Shown: positions 17,456 to 25,139 of the stretch, piece after piece
How positions within the stretch are numbered: the first letter of the stretch is position 1
Layout of the letters: every line of letters starts with the position of its first letter
Assembly (NCBI GenBank): GCA_021814475.1
Contig: JAKAIE010000014.1
Coordinates: forward strand, 1-46,036
Origin: Nitrospirota bacterium
Lineage (GTDB): Bacteria; Nitrospirota; Thermodesulfovibrionia; Thermodesulfovibrionales; UBA6898
Length of the DNA: 46,036 bases
Direction: 5' to 3'
Position numbers and translations under genes: made by a program
The notes under the pieces: generated by a model
What the model was told of the DNA's origin: nothing
Databases searched by the model: none
The model's input: only the letters and a program-made list of their open reading frames with translations

Positions 17456-18982
17456 CTATCTTTTTGCCAATCTCCTCCTGAGGTGATGGACCGCCCCCGC
17501 CCCTGAAAAGACCGCGAACAGCACCATCCCCCATCCCGACACGGCAGGGACCCGGACGGGAGGGATGGACGATGCCGCGAAATCCTGTCCTGCCTGATCC
17601 GCAGTGGTATCCCTATATGTTCTGGATGTGGGGGTAAAGGTGTAGCCCCAAAGAGACGGGGTGACCGACCCCGACCAGTTGAAAGGGACCGAGAGGCTGT
17701 AGTTGCCGTTTCCGTCGGCCATCGTTGTTTTCTGCCCCCCATCGTCGTAGCTGAGCATTACCCCCGGGGCCCCGGCATTGCCTGAGATGGAGACTACCGG
17801 AGGTGACGGATCCTGAAATAGCAGGACCCGGTTGTTCCCGAAGTCGGCCAGGATGAGGATATGGTTCAGATCGTCCACCGCCATTCCGCCGGCGGAAGAG
17901 TCGAGGCTGATCCTGTTCTGGGCCAGACCTGCGCCCGCGCTTACAAAATCCGCCTGCCCGAGTACAAAGTCCGCGTTGGCGCCGTTGGGCCTGTTGACGG
18001 CATTATGGAATATCACCACCCTGTCGAAGTTGAACCCGTCACTGACGTAGAGCCTGCCCAGCGTGTCTGCAGCCAGCCTTCCAGGGTATTCCATGCCGCT
18101 TTGGGAAAGAGACTGGACACCCGAAAAAAAATCGGACTGGCCAAGGACCCCTTCGGCGTCCGCCCCGTTTGCCTTGCCCGCCGCGTTATCGAAACGCAGG
18201 ACTCGGGCTGCGTTTCGATCCGCAACGAAGAGGCTGGATCCTGCAACCGCGACGCCGCGCGGCGTGTTCATGCGGTTTCTGGCGATGGCAGCCGTGTTCG
18301 AAAAAAAATCCGGCTGGCCCAGGACTCCGTCGGCGTTTGCCCCGTTTGTCTTGCCTGAGGCGTTGTCAAAGCGCAGGACACGGTTATTCCCCGCGTCTGC
18401 CACATATAAACTCCCGGTCCCGTCAATCGCAAGCCCGTAAGGCGAATGCATCCCGTTCTGCGCAGCAGACGCGCCTGTTGAGAAGAAATCCGGCTGGCCG
18501 AGGACCCCGCTGGCATTCGGCTGGTTCGTGGCGATCGCGTACGCGCTGTTAAACCAGACGACCCTGTTGTTCGTGAATTCCGAGACCCATAAACGTCCTG
18601 TGCCGTCGACGGCGAGGCCGCGGATATTGTTAAAAGTGTTTCGGGATGTCCCCGCCGCACCGCCCAGGAAATCCGGCTGGCCGAAGACGAGTTCCGCGTT
18701 AGGCTGGTTTCCGGTGAGGGGATAGGCATAACGCAATACCCTGTGGTTTGCTCCGTCGGCCACGTATAGCTTGCCGTGGGCGGTATCTACCGCTACATCG
18801 TAAGGGGCGTGCAGCCCTGCTGTTCCGGTCCCTGCGCCACTGCTCACAAAATCCGGCTGGCCAATGACCGCGACGGCATCCTGGCCATTGGTCCAAGCCC
18901 CTGCGTCCAGGCAGAAGACGATGCCCCAGAGGAGGGATAGAAGGACTGCGATTACATGCTTCCCTGCGGTCATTCTTTTCAC
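17456..18982 (-). CDS. Secreted NHL-repeat beta-propeller protein with IPTL-CTERM-like anchor
   Basis: 508 residues. It starts at a GTG (18982) with GGAGGTGG upstream; the ATG three codons later lacks that spacing. Signal peptide to about Ala29. Six or so NHL repeats (about 35-395) share the unit VLGQPDF...GL-VD--G-LYVAD-GNNRVLRF, a typical beta-propeller. An Ig-like or carboxypeptidase-regulatory-like module follows (about 400-470). The C-terminus is VPAVSGWGMVLF, a membrane helix and HHLRRRLAKR, a close analogue of the IPTL-CTERM tail of 2128-4167. It is expected to be exported and processed by the same sorting system, whose enzyme is not in this window. The ligand or function is unknown. 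Confidence 0.88.
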   Translation of the reverse strand: MKRMTAGKHVIAVLLSLLWGIVFCLDAGAWTNGQDAVAVIGQPDFVSSGAGTGTAGLHAPYDVAVDTAHGKLYVADGANHRVLRYAYPLTGNQPNAELVFGQPDFLGGAAGTSRNTFNNIRGLAVDGTGRLWVSEFTNNRVVWFNSAYAIATNQPNASGVLGQPDFFSTGASAAQNGMHSPYGLAIDGTGSLYVADAGNNRVLRFDNASGKTNGANADGVLGQPDFFSNTAAIARNRMNTPRGVAVAGSSLFVADRNAARVLRFDNAAGKANGADAEGVLGQSDFFSGVQSLSQSGMEYPGRLAADTLGRLYVSDGFNFDRVVIFHNAVNRPNGANADFVLGQADFVSAGAGLAQNRISLDSSAGGMAVDDLNHILILADFGNNRVLLFQDPSPPVVSISGNAGAPGVMLSYDDGGQKTTMADGNGNYSLSVPFNWSGSVTPSLWGYTFTPTSRTYRDTTADQAGQDFAASSIPPVRVPAVSGWGMVLFAVFSGAGAVHHLRRRLAKR

Positions 18983-19116
18983 GAAAGTCCACCTCCGGCG
19001 CTTGATTGTACTTCTGCGGTAATGTGCGGTACCGGTCCCTGCATAGGTATGCTACGCCTGGATCTTATGCAATAATATAATACGGAAATCCTATGGCCTC
19101 ATCCACAAGGAGAAAT

Positions 19117-19140
19117 AAAAAACATCACCCGGTCCGGTGA
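19117..19140 (-). terminator. Probable weak terminator of the pentose phosphate operon
   Basis: On the minus strand, about 11 nt after the stop at 19152, TCACC (19140-19136) pairs with GGTGA (19129-19125) and is followed by six T residues (19122-19117). The stem is short, so the call is tentative; its place at the end of the operon supports it. Confidence 0.5.
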
Positions 19141-19151
19141 ACCGGCAGCCT

Positions 19152-20528
19152 CTACGGCGCCTTCAGTCTGCCGAAAGTGGCGATGACGAGTTCGGAGAGG
19201 GCCGGATGGATATGCATACCCCTGTCCAGGTCCCATATGCTCATTCCGTGAGACATCGCGAGTACGACCTCCTGGATCAGGATCGAGGCGGAAGGGCCGA
19301 TGATATGGAACCCGAGTATCTTCCCGTCTTTTCTCGTGACGATCGCCTTGCCGAAGGCCTCATCCTCCATCATCGCCTCTCCCCTGGCTACGTCGGAATA
19401 GACCGCCTTGCCGATGAGCAGGTCCCCGGGATGATATTTCCGCCTTGCCTCTTCTTCCGTAATTCCGACCGATGCGATCTCCGGGGAGGTGAAGACGGCA
19501 TGCGGAACGACAGAAAAGTCGAAGGTTCCCCTGCCGTCATGGAGGGCGTTATGCCAGACGATCGTCGCCTGCCTGTTCGCCGCATGCCGGAACATCTTCC
19601 TGCCGAGTGCATCTCCGAAGGCCCAGATGCCTTTGCTGCTGGTTTCGAAGTACTCATTGACCGTGATGAAGTTCCGCTCATCTGTCGAGATCCCCGAGGC
19701 CCTGACCTTGAGAATATCGGCGTTCGAGGTCCTTCCAGTTGCGGCGAGTATCTTTGAAGCCTGAAACTTCTTCTCCTTTCCGGTCGAACGGGCGCGGCTG
19801 GTGACTTCATACCCCCCGCCGGATTTTCGGACCGAGGTCACCTCTGTATCGGTCAGAACCTTCATCCTCCGTCCGAGTCTCTTTTCGAGGAGTTCCGAGA
19901 CCTCCGGCTCCTCGTCCGGCAGAAGCCTCCTGTTTTTCTGGATCATGATGACCCTGGTCCCCATTGCGTCGAAGAAGTGGGCGTATTCCGCGGCGATGTA
20001 TCCGCCCCCCAGGATGACGATGCTCTCCGGTTGCTCCCTGAGAAGGAGGATGGTCTCGTTGGTGAGGCACTCTATCTTCTCGATCCCCGGGATCTCCGGA
20101 ACGTGGGGGCGCGCACCCGTGGCGATAAAGATCTTTTCTCCCCGCAGTTTCTCCCCGTTGACCTCCAGGGTGTGGTCTCCCGTGAAAAAGCCCTGGCCCT
20201 CATAGAAATCGAGATCCTCTGACAGCCTGATGCTTTCACGGATGTGAGACTCGCCTTCTGCCACGGTCTTTCTCATCCTGTCCATAATGCCGCTGAAGTC
20301 GATCGCACTGATCTCCGCGGTAATGCCGATCCGTGCCGCCCCCTTGATCTCTACGACCCTGTCCGCAGGATAGATGATCATCTTCGAGGGAATGCATCCG
20401 ACATTCAGGCAGGTCCCGCCGAGCGGTCCCCTGTCGATCAGGGCGGTCGAAAGTCCGTGCTGCAGGGCGTTGTTGACGATCGAAAGAGCGGCCCCTGAAC
20501 CTATCACCACGACGTCGTATTTCTTCAT
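19152..20528 (-). CDS. Pyridine nucleotide-disulfide oxidoreductase (dihydrolipoyl dehydrogenase/mercuric reductase-like)
   Basis: 458 residues, class I flavoprotein disulfide reductase. The redox-active pair is Cys40/Cys45 in GGTCLNVGCIPSK; the NAD(P) site is ILGGGYIAAEYA; the second FAD motif is GIWAFGD; the C-terminal catalytic pair sits in HIHPALSE. The first dinucleotide motif reads VIGSGAALSI, so the usual third glycine of GxGxxG is replaced by leucine, which is unusual. The gene is last in the pentose phosphate operon, 32 nt after gnd. No lipoyl-dependent complex is nearby, so the substrate could be lipoamide, a low-molecular-weight thiol disulfide or something else; the product would draw on the NADPH/NADH made by Zwf and Gnd. 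Substrate not assigned. Confidence 0.85.
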   Translation of the reverse strand: MKKYDVVVIGSGAALSIVNNALQHGLSTALIDRGPLGGTCLNVGCIPSKMIIYPADRVVEIKGAARIGITAEISAIDFSGIMDRMRKTVAEGESHIRESIRLSEDLDFYEGQGFFTGDHTLEVNGEKLRGEKIFIATGARPHVPEIPGIEKIECLTNETILLLREQPESIVILGGGYIAAEYAHFFDAMGTRVIMIQKNRRLLPDEEPEVSELLEKRLGRRMKVLTDTEVTSVRKSGGGYEVTSRARSTGKEKKFQASKILAATGRTSNADILKVRASGISTDERNFITVNEYFETSSKGIWAFGDALGRKMFRHAANRQATIVWHNALHDGRGTFDFSVVPHAVFTSPEIASVGITEEEARRKYHPGDLLIGKAVYSDVARGEAMMEDEAFGKAIVTRKDGKILGFHIIGPSASILIQEVVLAMSHGMSIWDLDRGMHIHPALSELVIATFGRLKAP

Positions 20529-20560
20529 GGATCTCTTCTTTAGTCCGGTGAGTCCCGCCG

Positions 20561-21466
20561 CTATTTCTTCTTTCTTACTGCGTGTCCTCCGAACTCGTTC
20601 CTGAGGGCGGCCAGGATCCTGTCGGAGAAGGAATCGGCCTGACGGGACCTGAACCTCTGGAAAAGGGAGAGGGCAATGACAGGGGCCGGGGTTGCGGTCT
20701 CTACCGCCTGCTGAACGGTCCAGCGCCCTTCACCGGAATCCTCCACGTAACCGGTTATCCCGGTGAGCCGCGGGTCTTTCTTGAAGGCGTCTTCTGCCAG
20801 TTCGAGGAGCCAGGATCTGACGACACTCCCCTGGTTCCAGAGGTGCGAGACCTTTGCGAAATCGAGGTCCTTTCCGTAGGGAGAGGCCTGCAGGATATCG
20901 AACCCCTCTCCGTAGGCTGCCATCATGCCGTACTCGATGCCGTTATGTACCATCTTGACGTAATGGCCCGATCCTGTCGGACCGCAGTAGAGGTATCCGT
21001 CCTTCGGGGCAAGTGTCTTCAGCAGGGGTTCGATCTTTTTGAAGACCTTCCTGTCTCCCCCGACCATAGTGCAGTACCCGACCTTCAGCCCCCATATGCC
21101 GCCGCTCACCCCTGCATCGAGATAATGGATCCCCTTCTTCCGGAGCGCCTCTTCGTGCCGGATATCGTCGCGGTAGAAGCTGTTGCCGCCGTCCACGATA
21201 ATATCACCGCGGGACAGGAGGGGACTCACCCTTTCTATCATGTCGTCGACAGGTCCTCCCGCGGGGATCATCAGCCACACGACCCTTGGCGCTGCAAGTT
21301 TGCCGGCAAACTCCTCGAGTGAATACGCACCCTGTGCCCCGGCCTTTGCGATCTCTTTGACAGGGTCCGGACTGCGGTTAAAGGCCACGACCTTGTGTTT
21401 TCCCCTGAGCAGCCTTTTTGCCATGTTCATGCCCATCCTGCCGAGTCCTATAATTCCTATCTGCAT
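20561..21466 (-). CDS. gnd: 6-phosphogluconate dehydrogenase, decarboxylating (short form)
   Basis: 301 residues, the length of the short GndA/YqeC-type enzymes rather than the 470-residue Gnd. Oxidises and decarboxylates 6-phosphogluconate to ribulose 5-phosphate. Landmarks: nucleotide motif GIIGLGRMGMNMA, DGGNSFYRDD, substrate motif DAGVSGGIWGL, and catalytic lysine in GHYVKMVHNGIEYG. The residues after strand 2 are FNRSPD; an Arg there often goes with NADP use, but this is weak evidence. It follows pgl by 17 nt and precedes the disulfide reductase in the operon. Confidence 0.95.
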   Translation of the reverse strand: MQIGIIGLGRMGMNMAKRLLRGKHKVVAFNRSPDPVKEIAKAGAQGAYSLEEFAGKLAAPRVVWLMIPAGGPVDDMIERVSPLLSRGDIIVDGGNSFYRDDIRHEEALRKKGIHYLDAGVSGGIWGLKVGYCTMVGGDRKVFKKIEPLLKTLAPKDGYLYCGPTGSGHYVKMVHNGIEYGMMAAYGEGFDILQASPYGKDLDFAKVSHLWNQGSVVRSWLLELAEDAFKKDPRLTGITGYVEDSGEGRWTVQQAVETATPAPVIALSLFQRFRSRQADSFSDRILAALRNEFGGHAVRKKK

Positions 21467-21483
21467 TGTCTGTTCCTCCAGCG

Positions 21484-22266
21484 TCAGGGTAATTTGTTTC
21501 GCAACTGCTCCTGCTTCTCCTGAATAATATCGCCCGGAAGCTGCGCCGCTGCCTCTCTGTCCAGGACGAATACGAGATTCCCCCCGGCTGGATTCACCAG
21601 GGACGAGGGAAGGCGCCTGTCTTTCTGGACGAGCACGCTTTTCATAATGTCCGCCTTGCTCTTCCCGCTGACAAGGGCAATTACATTTTTAGCATGGTTT
21701 ATGACCGGCAGGGTGAGGGTTATCCTCGCATGCCGGGTATCATCAAGGATGACCGCAGCCGCGAACCGTTTCGATTCCCTTGCCGCCGTGGTGCCTGGAA
21801 AGAGGGAGGCGGTATGTCCGTCTTCCCCGATGCCGAGCAGCACGAGGTCGAAGACAGGGACTTTTTCCAGTCGCGCTCCGAAAAACTGCAGGATATCCTT
21901 TTCGTAACGGGCTGCGGAGATCTCGGGCACCGGGTCTTCCACAAGGATAGGGTGGCAGTTTTCAGAACGTATCCCCGCCGGCTTCACAAGGGAGTCAGAA
22001 ACCATACCCCAGTTGCTGTCGGGGTGGCTGTAAGGAACGATCCTCTCGTCCACGAGGAACAGGTGAGTCTTTTCCCACGGTAATCTCCCGTCCGCATCCG
22101 AGAGTTTTCTGAAGAGCGGGACCGGGGTCTTTCCCCCCGAGACGGCGACCGCGAACCAGCCTTTCCTCTCGACCGCATCGCACGCGATCCGTTCCCATTC
22201 CCTGATCACGAAGTCATCCATCTCTTCGATCGTCCCGAAAATCAGTATCTGACGGTGTGTTTCCAT
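21484..22266 (-). CDS. pgl: 6-phosphogluconolactonase
   Basis: 260 residues of the DevB/NagB-like family. Hydrolyses 6-phosphogluconolactone made by Zwf. Family signatures are all present: AVSGGKTP, LFLVDERIVP, SNWGM, and LLGIGEDGHTASLFPG with the catalytic Asp/His region. It starts 1 nt after the zwf stop, so the two are almost certainly translated together. The C-terminus, past LDREAAAQL, is a slightly long charged tail. Confidence 0.95.
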   Translation of the reverse strand: METHRQILIFGTIEEMDDFVIREWERIACDAVERKGWFAVAVSGGKTPVPLFRKLSDADGRLPWEKTHLFLVDERIVPYSHPDSNWGMVSDSLVKPAGIRSENCHPILVEDPVPEISAARYEKDILQFFGARLEKVPVFDLVLLGIGEDGHTASLFPGTTAARESKRFAAAVILDDTRHARITLTLPVINHAKNVIALVSGKSKADIMKSVLVQKDRRLPSSLVNPAGGNLVFVLDREAAAQLPGDIIQEKQEQLRNKLP

Positions 22267-22267
22267 A

Positions 22268-23803
22268 CTATCCCGTTATCCAGCGCCGGCCGTCCTGTTC
22301 GATCAGGCGCTTCGCTGCCTCCGGTCCCCAGGTGCCTGCCGCATAGTTCGGAAAATCATCCGGGCCGCATTCGTTCCACCGGGAGATGACCGGGTCCACG
22401 ATCTCCCACATCGCCTCGATCGAGTCCTGCCTGACGAAGAGGGTGAGGTCCCCCCTTATGCAGTCGAGGATCTGCCGCTCGTACGAGGGATGAATAGCGG
22501 TCCTGAACGTCTCCCTGTAGCCCAGCTTCATATCCACTGCATGGATCTGCCCGGCTGTGTGCGGGTACTGGACATTGAACCGCAGGGAGATCCGCGCGTC
22601 CGGCTGGATAGTCAGGATGAGGACGTTCGGCTCCATCACATCGCAGGTGTGGCCGAAGAGTCTGAGCGGGAGCTGTCTGAGCTGTATGCATATCTCGCTG
22701 ATGCGTTTTGGCAGCCGTTTGCCGGTCCTGACATAAAAGGGTACGCCGGCCCAGCGGAGGTTGTCTATATGGAACTTCCCTGCAAAGAACGTCGGTATGC
22801 AGGAGTCCTTTGCAACCCCTTCCTCCTGGCGGTAACCCGCGATCTCCTCAGTGCCTGTCATACCCTTCCCGTACTGGCCCCGTACCATAGAAGTGTCGAT
22901 ATATTTCCTGTCGACGGGCCGGACCGAGCGGAATATCTTTGTCTTTTCATCCCGTATAAAATCGGCCTGAAACCCCACCGGAGGCTCCATCGCCACCATC
23001 GCGATCAGCTGCAGGATATGGTTCTGCACCATGTCCCTGACAACCCCGGCCTGCTCATAGAAGGAGCCCCTGTGTTCTATGCCGATCTCCTCGGCCACGG
23101 TTATCTGGACATGGTCGATATGGCGGTTGTTCCAGAGCTGCTCGAAGATGGCGTTCGAGAAGCGGAGGAAGAGGATGTTCTGCACCGTCTCCTTCCCGAG
23201 GTAGTGATCGATCCGGTAGATCTGTTCCTCGCGAAATGCGGTAGTCAGCAGCCGGTTCAGGGCCGAGGCCGATGCCCGGTCGCGTCCGAAGGGCTTTTCG
23301 ACAATGATCTTTTCCCTCAACCCTTCGTTGTCCCTGCGGTTCTGCCGTATCTTTTCAACGATAGCAGGGACGACTTCCGGCGGAACCGCCAGGTAATAGA
23401 TGACATCAATGGCACCCCCGGTCCGTACCGAGATGCGTTCGATCAGCTCAAGAAGCCTCCGATAGGCGGCATCGTCTTCGTAATCACCGGACAGGAAATA
23501 CAGGCGTCTGCCGAAGTCGTTCCACTGCGTGTCGTCGGGGGGCTCGTCTCCGAACTCGGTTATTGCTTTTTTCATGCTGCCGCGGAACGCCTCGTCGTCC
23601 AGGTCATGCCGCCCGAAGCCGATGACGGTAAACCCGTCGAGTGACTCCTTCCCATGCAGATGATAGAGCGTAGGCATCAGTTTTCTCCTGCTCAGGTCGC
23701 CGCTGCCGCCGAAGATGACCATCGTAAAAGGCAGGACCCCTGCCCCTCCCGTCTCCTCCCCGCACGGGCGAAGGAATCTGCTGTCGATAATCTCTGCCTC
23801 CAT
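22268..23803 (-). CDS. zwf: Glucose-6-phosphate 1-dehydrogenase
   Basis: 511 residues, normal length. Oxidises glucose 6-phosphate to the lactone, reducing NADP or NAD; the committed step of the oxidative branch. Nucleotide motif IFGGSGDLSRRKLMP, the active-site signature RIDHYLGKE with the catalytic base in the following His-containing region, and FYVRTGKRL near the substrate site. About 25 extra residues precede the Rossmann motif. Five nt separate it from rpiB upstream. A GGAGG lies 12 nt before the ATG. Confidence 0.97.
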   Translation of the reverse strand: MEAEIIDSRFLRPCGEETGGAGVLPFTMVIFGGSGDLSRRKLMPTLYHLHGKESLDGFTVIGFGRHDLDDEAFRGSMKKAITEFGDEPPDDTQWNDFGRRLYFLSGDYEDDAAYRRLLELIERISVRTGGAIDVIYYLAVPPEVVPAIVEKIRQNRRDNEGLREKIIVEKPFGRDRASASALNRLLTTAFREEQIYRIDHYLGKETVQNILFLRFSNAIFEQLWNNRHIDHVQITVAEEIGIEHRGSFYEQAGVVRDMVQNHILQLIAMVAMEPPVGFQADFIRDEKTKIFRSVRPVDRKYIDTSMVRGQYGKGMTGTEEIAGYRQEEGVAKDSCIPTFFAGKFHIDNLRWAGVPFYVRTGKRLPKRISEICIQLRQLPLRLFGHTCDVMEPNVLILTIQPDARISLRFNVQYPHTAGQIHAVDMKLGYRETFRTAIHPSYERQILDCIRGDLTLFVRQDSIEAMWEIVDPVISRWNECGPDDFPNYAAGTWGPEAAKRLIEQDGRRWITG

Positions 23804-23808
23804 TTCTG

Positions 23809-24273
23809 TCAGGAACCTCCAGCCTTCATGTATCGCTCCTCAATCGCCTTGACCTTGCCGGCCCTCCTGACATGCCTCTCTGCCTGCGAGAAACGGGCGT
23901 GGAGGAAACGCATCACAATCTCTTTTGCGAGTTCAGGCCCGATGATCCTTTCTCCAAGGCAGAGGAGATTCATATCGTCGTCTTCAACCCCCTGATGGGC
24001 TGAAAAGGTATCGTGACAGGTAGCAGCCCGGATATCCGGGAACTTGTTTGCGGCGATCGAGGCGCCGACACCGCTGCCGCAGACCAGGATCCCCCTCTCT
24101 GCCTCCCTGCGTATAAGTGCCTCTGCCACTGCCGCAGCAAAGTCCGGGTAATCGGACGGGTCGGTGTTGCAGGTCCCGAGATCCCGCACCTCGTAGCCTT
24201 CAGTCCGCAGAAATTCCGCCAGGAGCTCCTTAAGTTGGAACCCGCCGTGGTCCGCCCCGAGGGCTACCTTCAT
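23809..24273 (-). CDS. rpiB: Ribose-5-phosphate isomerase B
   Basis: 154 residues from the ATG at 24273, which overlaps the tal stop as ATGA. The open frame runs on to 24459, but that part is low-complexity and unlike the family. Interconverts ribose 5-phosphate and ribulose 5-phosphate. Signatures: VALGADHGGFQLKE, TDPSDYPDFA, ILVCGSGVGASIAANK and the active-site loop CHDTFSAHQGVEDDDMNLL. Type B rather than RpiA. Confidence 0.95.
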   Translation of the reverse strand: MKVALGADHGGFQLKELLAEFLRTEGYEVRDLGTCNTDPSDYPDFAAAVAEALIRREAERGILVCGSGVGASIAANKFPDIRAATCHDTFSAHQGVEDDDMNLLCLGERIIGPELAKEIVMRFLHARFSQAERHVRRAGKVKAIEERYMKAGGS

Positions 24274-25139
24274 GAAGCCTTGATCAGGGCGTTCCAGTCC
24301 TGCGAGAACCTCTCCATGCCCCTGTCCGTCAATTCGTGAGAGATGCCGTAATCCTGCCAGTTTCTCCCGAGGTCTATGTTTCTGTAGGGTATCGCCTTCA
24401 GGGCGCCTGCGTTGTATCTGTATCCGCTCACCGGCATCGGCATTCCCTTTCCTGCCCATTCCTTCAATATCGAAAAGGGCGCGGTGACTATATCCGATTC
24501 CAGTTTGAGGGCATAGAGAAAATGATCAAAGGTCCTGACGCTTGCGGTGAGGACTTCGACGTGGGCATTGCCCTTGCGGTACATGCAGAGGATATTTCCG
24601 ATAAGGTCCATGCCGTTTTCTCCCCGGTCGTCGAGCCTTCCGATAAACGGCGAGACATAGACGGCCCCCCTCTTTGCCCCCCGTGTTGCCGCATAGACCG
24701 CTGCCGCCTGCTCCTGGGTGAAGCAGAGGGTCATGTTCACGCGGAGGCCTTCCTTCACCGCCTGTTCCGCAGCCTTCAGGCCTTCGGTGGATGTCGGGAA
24801 CTTGATATGGGCGTTGGGGATCCAGGAGAACATCTGCCGCCCCTGACTGAGCATCTCTTCCGCAGTAGTCGATGCGTCCGCATAGACCTCGACAGAGATC
24901 GATCCCTGGGGTAGCAGGGCAAAGAGTTCCCTGATTACGAAGTGGTAAAAATTGAGGATCTCCTCCGTGCTGAACTTATGGCCTTCCTCAAGACGCTTTT
25001 TCGCATTGGGGTTCCTGGCGATCAGCGTCGGGTTCGTCGTCTGTCCGTCGAGAAACCCCAGCAGCCTGATCGCCTCCGTTGTCTCGTGCGGGTCTCCGCC
25101 GTCCAGGAAAATCTTTGTCTTCAGATGCTCCGGCCTCAT
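24270..25139 (-). CDS. tal: Transaldolase family protein
   Basis: 289 residues. Transfers a dihydroxyacetone unit between sugar phosphates in the non-oxidative branch. The N-terminal KIFLDGGD and GQTTNPTL match the family, and the Schiff-base lysine is expected in HIKFPTSTEGLKA. Other landmarks are VNMTLCFTQEQA and YVSPFIGRLDDRG. Longer than the 220-residue TalC type and shorter than the 317-residue TalB type, so I place it in an intermediate subfamily. The start ATG overlaps the tkt stop (ATGA) and the end overlaps the rpiB start. Confidence 0.9.
   Translation of the reverse strand: MRPEHLKTKIFLDGGDPHETTEAIRLLGFLDGQTTNPTLIARNPNAKKRLEEGHKFSTEEILNFYHFVIRELFALLPQGSISVEVYADASTTAEEMLSQGRQMFSWIPNAHIKFPTSTEGLKAAEQAVKEGLRVNMTLCFTQEQAAAVYAATRGAKRGAVYVSPFIGRLDDRGENGMDLIGNILCMYRKGNAHVEVLTASVRTFDHFLYALKLESDIVTAPFSILKEWAGKGMPMPVSGYRYNAGALKAIPYRNIDLGRNWQDYGISHELTDRGMERFSQDWNALIKAS

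Noticed and set aside
22490..23644. 384-codon plus-strand ORF opposite zwf
   Set aside because: Antisense to a textbook glucose-6-phosphate dehydrogenase; no domain or ribosome-binding site.
24274..24459. N-terminal extension of rpiB
   Set aside because: Lies inside tal, is low-complexity, and the family begins at the ATG at 24273 with an ATGA overlap.
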